Shown piece by piece: positions 56,012 through 63,119 of a DNA stretch of 64,000 nt (position 1 is its first letter; every line of letters starts with the position of its first letter). The translations under genes were made by a program, and so were the position numbers. The notes under the pieces are model-generated. The model made no database searches and had not been told where the DNA came from. It saw only the letters and a program-made list of their open reading frames with translations. Source of the stretch: GWF2-33-9 sp964405755. Its GTDB lineage: Bacteria; Bacteroidota; Ignavibacteria; Kapaibacteriales; UBA2268. Location: the NCBI GenBank assembly GCA_964405755.1, contig CAYOPF010000001.1, positions 29,793 through 93,792 on the forward strand, read 5' to 3'.

Positions 56012-56758
56012 TTATAAAGTTATGCCAAATACAAAATAAACCAATGATAACTGTGTGTTGTATATCACTGAAGACTTAACTGGCAATTCAAAATCATTTG
56101 TCATTTTCACCTTTTTGGAACCGGTAAATCCAAGATTAATAACCCCCATAGTGTTTCCAAATGCTCCTGCAGACGGAGTCATACCAACAAATAAATCCAG
56201 ATTGTTGTTGCCAGAGATTAAAGGATAGCCAAGTTCAAGATAGGTCGAGAAATATGTTTTTTCGTCTTTATCTTTTTCTTCGTCGTAGCCCCATCTTTTA
56301 TCGTTTCCGTAGAAGAATGCAGATGCATAAATTTTTAAAGGAAATCCTTCACCAAAATCATAAGCTAGCGCACCTTCGAAAGTGTGAGCTGTCTTTTTAT
56401 CATCGAATACGAAATATCTGATATCCGAAGAAGCGGGATCGGATGTGATGTATNNNNNNNNNNAATCTGTAAAGATTATCGACAATCCACCAATTGTGTA
56501 TTTTGCGTACAAATCAATTTCCTGATAATAACTTGTTAAGGAAATTGCTCCCCAATATCCAATTTCGAATCCACCAGTACTAATCGAAAAAGTAGGCTGA
56601 ATACTTGGCGAGTTACCGTAGTCTGTGCCACGGAAAATATAACGATTCATTACATCTGCTCCAACATTAACAGACACACCATCGTCGGATTTAAGCGTTG
56701 AAAATCCTAATATTACTAATGATAATAAAGCTAAAATGGTAGTTTTGTTTAGTTTCAT
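56012..56758 (-). CDS. TIGR02001/Gcw_chp-type outer membrane protein
   Basis: 248 residues with a signal peptide (...LGFSTLKSDD) and the pattern 'SVNVGADVMNRYIFRGTDYGNSPSIQPTFSISTGGFEIGYWG', like the TIGR02001 family, whose members show 'YvfRG' and 'G.w.s' strands of a beta-barrel. The remainder alternates amphipathic strands and ends at a hydrophobic tail. Genes of this family often stand next to amtB, so it may be an ammonium- or nitrogen-related porin, by association only. A 10-base N run at 56454-56463 is bridged in frame. Confidence 0.75.
   Translation of the reverse strand: MKLNKTTILALLSLVILGFSTLKSDDGVSVNVGADVMNRYIFRGTDYGNSPSIQPTFSISTGGFEIGYWGAISLTSYYQEIDLYAKYTIGGLSIIFTDXXXXYITSDPASSDIRYFVFDDKKTAHTFEGALAYDFGEGFPLKIYASAFFYGNDKRWGYDEEKDKDEKTYFSTYLELGYPLISGNNNLDLFVGMTPSAGAFGNTMGVINLGFTGSKKVKMTNDFELPVKSSVIYNTQLSLVYFVFGITL
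56454..56463. other. Assembly gap (10 N)
   Basis: Unknown bases inside the TIGR02001-like gene. The flanking frame continues through the gap at this length. Confidence 0.99.
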
Positions 56759-57242
56759 AGGAAGCTCCTTTAAATTAATTTGAACATAATTAAATCAACT
56801 ACAAAACTATTCTATTTGATTTGTTTTTTAAATAAAAATAATTCTAAAAGATTTATAAGGATTTCTCTTACTTTATAGGTATTTCTTGTATTAGAAAATC
56901 AGAAAATGTAACTAACACAATATATATCAAAATATTCATAAATTTGTTTATATCTTAAATACAAATAATGAATAATTTCAATCAAAAAATAAATCAACAA
57001 AAAAAAATGGCAGAGACTTCTCGATTGCGCAAAAGCATTTTCTGTACTTCTTAATACTGGGTATAGGTTCTATTACATTAGTGGGGATATATTCTTATTA
57101 TATTGCATAAAATGCAATTCTCGAACGAACATTCAATCAGCTCACTTCGGTTCGGGTCGAAAAAACTAAAAGTATTCAACGTTTTCTGGAAGACCGAATC
57201 TTCGAAATAGGTATCATCTCCCAATCCATTGAGATATCAGAA

Positions 57243-58283
57243 TTGTTCAAATTGAATATTTTTAGGCAAAAATCAAACCTGGAGAAATTGCAATTATTTT
57301 TACACAACCAAAAATACTTTAAAGGATTCATTATTTTTGATTTAAATCATAACAACATTCAAATAGGACTCGATTCCACCCAGAATATTCTTACTCAATA
57401 TCAAAAAGAAGAGATAAATAAATCCATTTTACAAAAAATCAAGATAAATAAAAATTTTACAGTTCAAGATTATAAGGTGGGAGAAAATCAGGAAATATTC
57501 TTCTATGTTGGAGCTCCTATTTTCGTAGATAATTCGGAAAGTTTGCTTGGAGTGTTAGTTGTTGAAATTAATATAAATGCTATTAACCAAATAATGCTCG
57601 ACTTTTCTCTTAATAGTGGTCTTGGAAAGTCTGGCGAAGCGTATATCATAGGTCAGGACTACCTTTTACGATCTTCTTCGAGGTTTAAAGATAACTCTAT
57701 CAAGAAAGTGCGAGTGGAAACTGTCGCAAGCAAAAGCACAATTAAAGGACTGAGCAATCATGGAATAATAAAAGATTATAGGAACGTTGATGTTTTAAGT
57801 TCCTACGCTCCATTCACATTTCAAGAGCTGTCGTGGGGAATAATTGCCGAGATAGACCTGAACGAAGCATTAACACCAGTTTATAATTTACAGAACAGTA
57901 TAATAATTCTATGTATTATATTGTCAATTTTTGTATTTGCATTGGTTTACTATGGTAGTTCCAAACTTACTAAGCCAGTAGTAGATCTTAAAAATGCTGC
58001 AATAAAAATAAGCAATGGAGATTATAGATTAGTAATCGACAATAAAAGTTACGACGAAATTGGTGACTTGGTGCGAGCGTTCAACGAAATGGCAAAACAA
58101 TTGCTATCGCAATCCGAGCAAATCAAGCAGGACAATTTATTGCGAATCCAGTCTGTAATAGACACTCAAGAGCAAGAAAGGCAAAGATTATCCCGTGATC
58201 TACATGACGGTTTAGGACAAATGCTTTTAGCGATTAAATTAAAAATGGATCAAATTGTCATTTCCGAGGGTTCCAAACATTAA
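57243..58283 (+). CDS. Kinase piece: sensor, TM, HAMP and dimerisation helix
   Basis: 346 residues as called from a TTG; the same frame is open upstream to the TAA at 57108. It contains the dCache-like sensor ('EIFFYVGAPIFVDNSES', 'GEAYIIGQDYLLRSSSRF'), a transmembrane helix, HAMP and the phospho-acceptor 'RDLHDGLGQ'. It stops before the ATPase domain and has no signal anchor of its own at the N-terminus. Confidence 0.65.
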   Translation: MFKLNIFRQKSNLEKLQLFLHNQKYFKGFIIFDLNHNNIQIGLDSTQNILTQYQKEEINKSILQKIKINKNFTVQDYKVGENQEIFFYVGAPIFVDNSESLLGVLVVEININAINQIMLDFSLNSGLGKSGEAYIIGQDYLLRSSSRFKDNSIKKVRVETVASKSTIKGLSNHGIIKDYRNVDVLSSYAPFTFQELSWGIIAEIDLNEALTPVYNLQNSIIILCIILSIFVFALVYYGSSKLTKPVVDLKNAAIKISNGDYRLVIDNKSYDEIGDLVRAFNEMAKQLLSQSEQIKQDNLLRIQSVIDTQEQERQRLSRDLHDGLGQMLLAIKLKMDQIVISEGSKH

Positions 58284-58289
58284 AAGTAT

Positions 58290-58775
58290 TTGCACGAAGC
58301 CAAGGAATTGCTGAAAAACGCAACATCCGAGATCCGTGTTATTTCGGAGGATTTAACACCTGTAGTACTTTCGAACTTTGGATTGGAAGAAGGTATAAAA
58401 AAATTGTGTCGTGACTCAATCCAGTCAACAAGCATCAAAATGAGTCTCATTTGCGACAATTTAGACAAAGTTAAGCTGGGTGCTAAAAATCAGATTTACA
58501 TTTATAGAATTTTGCAGGAAGCAATAAATAATATAATAAAGCACTCCGAAGCCACCAAAGTTACTATTAGAGTAGTCTCAAATTATAATCAGTTGTTGCT
58601 ACATATTCAGGATAACGGCAAGGGATTCGACAATAACTCGAAGAATTTCGGTAGTGGTCTGAAAAACATTGAAGAACGAACACAAATGCTCGAAGGTGAA
58701 ATGGAGTTAATATCGTCAGTTGTTGGTGGGACCAAAATAATTATAAAAATACCAATTAAATATGAAAAAAATTAG
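58290..58775 (+). CDS. Kinase piece: end of HisKA_3 and HATPase_c
   Basis: 161 residues in the same frame as the preceding piece, after TAA at 58281. 'ATSEIRVISEDLTPVVLSNFGLEEGI' completes the dimerisation domain; 'YRILQEAINNIIKHSEATKV' (N box), 'LHIQDNGKGFDNN' and 'GSGLKNIEERTQML' form the ATP-binding site. Alone it could bind ATP but has no histidine. It overlaps the regulator start by 14 bases. Confidence 0.65.
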   Translation: MHEAKELLKNATSEIRVISEDLTPVVLSNFGLEEGIKKLCRDSIQSTSIKMSLICDNLDKVKLGAKNQIYIYRILQEAINNIIKHSEATKVTIRVVSNYNQLLLHIQDNGKGFDNNSKNFGSGLKNIEERTQMLEGEMELISSVVGGTKIIIKIPIKYEKN

Positions 58776-59415
58776 AATAATTCTTGCTGATGACCATAAA
58801 ATTTTCCTGGACGGTTTAGTTTCTCTTCTATCGGACAATGAAGAGCTTGATGTAGTAGCCACTGCAAGCTCGGGCGAAGAACTAATTGAACTGGTTAAAC
58901 ACAAAGAATGCGACCTAATCATTTCCGACATATCAATGAAAGGTATCAGCGGGATTGAAGCTACAAAAATAATAATGGAAAACAATCTCAACTTGAAGGT
59001 CCTTGTATTATCTATGCATATTAGCGAGGAATTCGTGTTGAATTCAATAAAAGCAGGAGCTGATGGTTTTCTTCCGAAGGATACGTCTTCGACCGAACTT
59101 ATCCATGCAATAAAAAGCATTTTCAATGGAGAGCGGTACTTTAGCAAAGATATTTCTGAATTTATGTTCAAAAACTATATTACAAGGTACAAAAACGAAC
59201 AGAAGATTATTGAGCAAGGTGAGTTGACCCATCGTGAAATCGAAATTTTAAAACTATCTGCAATAGGTCTGACAAACAAGGAAATATCCGAAAAGTTATT
59301 TATAAGTTCCAAAACTGTGGAAGCTCACAAGAATCATATAATGCACAAATTAAAATTGAAGAACTCGGCAGAGTTGGTAATTTATGCAATTAAAAACAAA
59401 CTAATTGAGCTATGA
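58762..59415 (+). CDS. NarL/FixJ-type response regulator (LuxR C-terminal HTH)
   Basis: 217 residues. The receiver domain has the acidic pair D10-D11 ('LADDHKIFLDG'), the phospho-acceptor D56 ('LIISDISMKG'), Ser/Thr and Lys near 'LPKDTSS'. A linker leads to a GerE/LuxR helix-turn-helix ('LTHREIEILKLSAIGLTNKEISEKLFISSKTVEAHK' in blocks). It is the cognate partner of the overlapping HisKA_3 kinase and should activate or repress unknown targets. It remains intact while its kinase is broken, so it may be orphaned or use another phosphodonor. Confidence 0.93.
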   Translation: MKKIRIILADDHKIFLDGLVSLLSDNEELDVVATASSGEELIELVKHKECDLIISDISMKGISGIEATKIIMENNLNLKVLVLSMHISEEFVLNSIKAGADGFLPKDTSSTELIHAIKSIFNGERYFSKDISEFMFKNYITRYKNEQKIIEQGELTHREIEILKLSAIGLTNKEISEKLFISSKTVEAHKNHIMHKLKLKNSAELVIYAIKNKLIEL

Positions 59416-60480
59416 TTTTGAAAGTAATTTGTGTATGTTATCAAAAACAATTTGAGGATAAAGGTAATCCATACAAAAGTATTCAGAATTATCACACTTG
59501 CCTTTAAAGAAACATGTGCAATCTATTTCGGGTTGGACGATTGCTCCTCTGCCGTACAAATCGAACTCGTATGGGTTAAAGATATTATTGAATAAAACAA
59601 CGGGTTTTTTCAATCCAATCCCTAAATGCAATGCCATCGTAACCCCAGTAACAAGCAAATCAACATTGTTGAGTAACGCAATAAATTCATTAAGTGGAAA
59701 ATGTCCCAAATATGTTGCCCCTGTTCGGTTCTGCAGTTCCAGATTTCTGCTATTTTCGGCTTCCCCACCTAAAAGTAATGGGTAATAATTGTTCTCTTGT
59801 AATTTTATTATCAAATCTGCCCAATTGTCGATACTCCACAATCTGGAGGTCCATCTTGCACCGCACCCCGTATTGAGTCCGATTATTTTCTTGGTTTGAT
59901 TTTCAATATCGAATTTAATGTTTCTATCCAATTCAAGAATATATTCTTCACCTTGATGTTCCCAACCACATATTTGAAATATCTCTTGAATATAGGTTAG
60001 TTTATTTGCTTTATTAACATCATCGAATAAACCCGTTAAATACTTCGATGCAGCTTTCTCATCTAATGGAATGGGTCGACCATCGGCAAAGCCAAAACCG
60101 TATTTAACTTTGGAATTAATTCTGTTCATCAAAGCGGTTGCCTGGTAATCTTTATCCAAATTTATCGCAATATCAAAATTGATTTGTTCCAAAATTAAAA
60201 CACTATCCAAATTATATTTTAATACTTGATGTACGGCCGAAGGAACTACTTCTGGGGAATAAGTTAACCACCATATTTCATAGCTTGGATACTCCTTTTT
60301 TATTCTATGCAAAAGAGGAGTTGTTCGGATTACGTCTCCAATTGCACCCAGTTTAATGATTAATATACGACCCTCAATATCGGTGTATTTTCCACAATCA
60401 TCGCAGTGTACCCCTAATTCCTTATGAGGTTTGCAAGGAATGTCGCCACGAAAATAAAGACAATTGCTTTTATACATCAT
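59410..60480 (-). CDS. GT9 family glycosyltransferase (heptosyltransferase-like) with Cys-rich N-terminus
   Basis: About 356 residues from the ATG at 60480; a longer frame to 60528 would overlap the upstream gene. The first 30 residues hold four cysteines (7, 16, 26, 29 in 'NCLYFRGDIPC' and 'GVHCDDCGKY'), a likely zinc site. The GT9 core follows: 'RILIIKLGAIGDVIRTTPLL', 'KKIIGLNTGCGARWTSRLW', 'YPLLLGGEAE', 'DLLVTGVTMALHLGIGLKKPVV'. Near the end a second set of cysteines ('CTCFFKGKCDNSEYFC') appears. It probably adds a sugar to lipopolysaccharide or another envelope glycan. Abuts the neighbouring barrel gene by 5 bases. Confidence 0.85.
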   Translation of the reverse strand: MMYKSNCLYFRGDIPCKPHKELGVHCDDCGKYTDIEGRILIIKLGAIGDVIRTTPLLHRIKKEYPSYEIWWLTYSPEVVPSAVHQVLKYNLDSVLILEQINFDIAINLDKDYQATALMNRINSKVKYGFGFADGRPIPLDEKAASKYLTGLFDDVNKANKLTYIQEIFQICGWEHQGEEYILELDRNIKFDIENQTKKIIGLNTGCGARWTSRLWSIDNWADLIIKLQENNYYPLLLGGEAENSRNLELQNRTGATYLGHFPLNEFIALLNNVDLLVTGVTMALHLGIGLKKPVVLFNNIFNPYEFDLYGRGAIVQPEIDCTCFFKGKCDNSEYFCMDYLYPQIVFDNIHKLLSKS

Positions 60481-60485
60481 CGTTA

Positions 60486-61235
60486 TCAAAATGTATATTG
60501 GAACAAAATTGAAACATTCAAATTCCAAACATATCTTTCTTTGGTTTCGAAAATTCTAAATGGAGTTAGTAGTTCCCTTCTTGCGTCATCACGCAAAAAA
60601 GCATTCATAAGAGAAACGCCCACGCTTGCATTAAGTTGTAATGGTTCAAAAAGCATGGCTTCCACTCCTAGCTTTGCAATACCTCCGATTCTGGTGGCAT
60701 TACCTTTGTTTGGATAAACAATTGTCGTATCGAATTGATCTAAAAAATAATAATCTTCTTCCAGCCGTGAGATTATATTACTAATCATAGCAGCCCGAAT
60801 TTCGAAACTTGTATATGTTTTTGCTTTCAAATATTTTAAATCCTGCATCACATAGGATATCCCTACATAGGGAGTAAATATCTCGAAGGAGTGGTATCTT
60901 CGGTCTTCGATATTGCGACCGATTGGAGCTCTTTCTTTTGCATTAAAGAACTGCAAATCTATTCCTAAAGGAATACGCCAGCGTGCATCCTCGTCTAAAG
61001 GAAACGTGAACCTTAGTTCCCCACCAGGTTGCGCTCCAATAAAGCCACCACCAAAAACTATTGGTTCTGTGTCGCTACTTGGTTGAATTGATTTCCCGGC
61101 GGGGTTGTCCGATAATATTTGAGTTGTAGATAATCCGAATGCAACAGAAACATCTTTGAATATTTGGGCACTTGCAAATGTTTGCAAAGTGAAAAGTAGG
61201 GTAATAATTGTAAATGTTTTTCTCATATTAATCAT
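60486..61235 (-). CDS. Outer membrane beta-barrel protein
   Basis: 249 residues with a signal peptide (ends ...TFASAQ) and alternating amphipathic strands ending in 'VWNLNVSILFQYTF', a terminal Phe as in OM barrels. 'GGGFIGAQPGGELRFTFPLDED' and 'YVGISYVMQDLKYLKAKTYTSFEIR' give porin-like spacing. No named family is recognised. ATG at 61235 overlaps the GT2 stop by 4 bases; the ATG at 61226 is an alternative and starts directly at the signal peptide. Confidence 0.75.
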   Translation of the reverse strand: MINMRKTFTIITLLFTLQTFASAQIFKDVSVAFGLSTTQILSDNPAGKSIQPSSDTEPIVFGGGFIGAQPGGELRFTFPLDEDARWRIPLGIDLQFFNAKERAPIGRNIEDRRYHSFEIFTPYVGISYVMQDLKYLKAKTYTSFEIRAAMISNIISRLEEDYYFLDQFDTTIVYPNKGNATRIGGIAKLGVEAMLFEPLQLNASVGVSLMNAFLRDDARRELLTPFRIFETKERYVWNLNVSILFQYTF

Positions 61236-62251
61236 ATAATTTCCGAAATTGAGTAGTTTGAATTTTTCTGATTCATCACATTGTATTTAATAATTAGTTC
61301 TCCAATTAAACCAAGAGAAATAAATTGGACGCCAACTATTATTAATGCAACACCGAATAATAATAGTGGTCGATTGCTCAAATTCTTATCTCCCATAAAC
61401 CAATGAACTGCAAGATACGAATCCACTAAAAAACCAATAAACAAGATAAGTGTACCAATAGCACCAAAGAAATGCAAGGGACGTTTCATATATTTAGCTG
61501 TTACCAATACAGTTAGTAAATCCAGGAAGCCATAAATAAATCGTGAAAGTCCAAATTTGGTTTTTCCGTACTTGCGTGGATGGTGCTTAACGACAACTTC
61601 TGTAACCTTAAAACCATCCAAGTGGGCAAGAGCTGGCAAATAGCGGTGCATTTCGCCATAAACATAAAGTGATTTTACAACCTCTCTTTTATACCCTTTC
61701 AAACCACAGTTAAAGTCGTGTAGCTTTACTCCACTCGCCTTGGAAGTAACCCAGTTGAAAAACTTAGAAGGTATTGTTTTGCTAATTGGATCGTATCGCT
61801 TTTTTTTCCAACCGGAAACCAAGTCGTTGCCTTCTCTTAATTTAGCAATCAAGCCCGGGATCTCCTCGGGATCGTCTTGCAAATCTGCATCCATAGTGAT
61901 TACAAATCGCCCTTTTGCCATTTCGAATCCTACTGCCAGTGCGGCAGATTTACCGTAATTTCTGCGAAATTTTGCGCAGTGAATGCGATTATTATTCCTT
62001 CTCAAATTTTTAATTATCTCGTATGAGTTATCGGTACTTCCATCATCCACATATATAATCTCATAGTCAAATATCTTTTCTCGTTGTAAAACTGCAACAA
62101 TTTTCTCGGTCAATTCTGGTAGCGACTCTTCTTCATTTAATAAGGGTATTACAACGGATAAGTAAATCTTTCGTTTTTCAATATCCACAGGTCGCTCTTT
62201 TGGAGTTTCCTTTGTGATTTGCTTAATTATTCTTGCTTTTTGTTGTTCCAC
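61232..62251 (-). CDS. GT2 family glycosyltransferase with two C-terminal TM helices
   Basis: 339 residues starting at GTG (62251). A basic tail of ~28 residues precedes the GT-A domain: 'LSVVIPLLNEEESLPEL', 'IIYVDDGSTDNS', and 'FVITMDADLQDDPEEIP' with the DxD metal site. Two transmembrane helices at the end ('FFGAIGTLILFIGFLVDSYL', 'LLFGVALIIVGVQFISLGLIGELI') place it in the ArnC/DPM-type polyprenyl-phosphate glycosyltransferase group. It probably loads a sugar on undecaprenyl phosphate for envelope glycans. Its stop overlaps the barrel gene start. Confidence 0.9.
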   Translation of the reverse strand: MEQQKARIIKQITKETPKERPVDIEKRKIYLSVVIPLLNEEESLPELTEKIVAVLQREKIFDYEIIYVDDGSTDNSYEIIKNLRRNNNRIHCAKFRRNYGKSAALAVGFEMAKGRFVITMDADLQDDPEEIPGLIAKLREGNDLVSGWKKKRYDPISKTIPSKFFNWVTSKASGVKLHDFNCGLKGYKREVVKSLYVYGEMHRYLPALAHLDGFKVTEVVVKHHPRKYGKTKFGLSRFIYGFLDLLTVLVTAKYMKRPLHFFGAIGTLILFIGFLVDSYLAVHWFMGDKNLSNRPLLLFGVALIIVGVQFISLGLIGELIIKYNVMNQKNSNYSISEII

Positions 62252-62255
62252 CGAA

Positions 62256-63037
62256 TTATTCTTTAATTATTTTTTTGACGATTACTTCATTATTGTATTT
62301 AATAAGTTTCAATAAATAAACATCTGGCTGCAATCCCGACAAATCAATTTTTATTTCTTTGTCATCTACATTCTTATAAAACAAAGAAATGCCCAAAATA
62401 TTACAAACTTCTATCATTTTTATTGAATCATCCGAATTAATTTGCAATATATTTTTTGTTGGATTGGGATATACATTAATTTTATCGTCAAGATTGCTAA
62501 TTACTCCCACATTGGTAAAATTATAATATACATAAACATCGAAATTTTCAACCAATATTTCGTCGTTTCTCCCCTCCAGTTTTTCTTTCATATTCACTTT
62601 AAATTTATACCCTCCAAAGCTATCCATTATAATTGCCGAATCCACTTCGGGAGGCAATGCCAGCCAACTCATCTTCACATAGTTAGAGTATCCATAAAAC
62701 ACTCTAAACTTGTATTTAATCATAAACTTCTTTTTATCTCCTGTAGGACCATAAACACTTTTGTACGACCAAATATCCTTCTTTTCTGTAGAATCATAAG
62801 TCAAGCAAACAGCTGTGAATATACCCGAAGGAAAAGGAAAATCAGGAATTTCAACCTCTTGGTAAATTGAATCCATTTTATCGGTTGCCTCTGGAGCAAC
62901 ACCTAATATTAGGTTATCCCATGGTTTATTAAATCCATTTTCTAACCGTATATTAAAAATTAGAGGTTTTGTAATTTGCCCTTGTAGTTCTAACTAACAA
63001 CAATTATTGTAAATATATATAATATTAAATTATGCAT
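62256..63037 (-). CDS. T9SS-exported protein, frameshifted in or after its signal peptide
   Basis: The stretch 62256-62876 (206 residues) is open in frame back to a TAG at 62994-62996. It ends with a T9SS domain ('KINVYPNPTKNILQI', 'LQPDVYLLKLI'). The upstream open frame reads 'ITKPLIFNIRLENGF' and 'GVAPEATDKMDSIYQEVEIPDFPFPSG', a surface-protein module. In another frame an ATG at 63037 starts a signal peptide, MHNLILYIFTIIVVS. Adding one T near 62993 joins it to 'LELQGQITKPL', giving a complete secreted protein of about 260 residues. So either an assembly error or a recent loss of export. Confidence 0.7.
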
Positions 63038-63068
63038 TTACATTTTTCCTTAAAATATAAATAAAATA

Positions 63069-63097
63069 GGGTAGTAAGTATTAAACTCCTACTACCC
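63069..63097 (-). terminator. Rho-independent terminator of the T9SS gene at 63120
   Basis: GGGTAGTA / TACTACCC, an 8-bp stem with a 13-base loop, followed on the minus strand by a T-rich tail. It lies 23 bases after the stop codon. Confidence 0.65.
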
Positions 63098-63119
63098 CTA
63101 TAACTAATTTATAGCTTTT

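Larger units (their letters stand above)
56968..58775 (+). pseudogene. Membrane sensor histidine kinase (dCache-HAMP-HisKA_3), broken three times
   Basis: A frame-corrected reading gives about 600 codons: start ATG at 56968, first transmembrane segment ('HFLYFLILGIGSITLVGIYS'), periplasmic dCache-like sensor, second transmembrane segment ('IIILCIILSIFVFALVYYG'), HAMP ('KPVVDLKNAAIKISNGDY'), HisKA_3 with 'RLSRDLHDGLGQM', HATPase ('EAINNIIKHS', 'DNGKGF'). Three breaks. The A9 run at 56999-57007 needs one more A to join 'INQQKK' to 'NGRDFS'. An in-frame TAA lies at 57108-57110, after 'YSYYIA'. A second in-frame TAA lies at 58281-58283, between 'SEGSKH' and 'KYLHEAKELL'. The response regulator gene at 58762 overlaps its end and is intact. 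Confidence 0.8.

Noticed and set aside
40710..58283. Genome-wide reassignment of TAA to an amino acid
   Set aside because: TAA is the ordinary terminal codon of intact genes in this window (nifJ, fliL, the HU gene, hbd), at positions matching family lengths.
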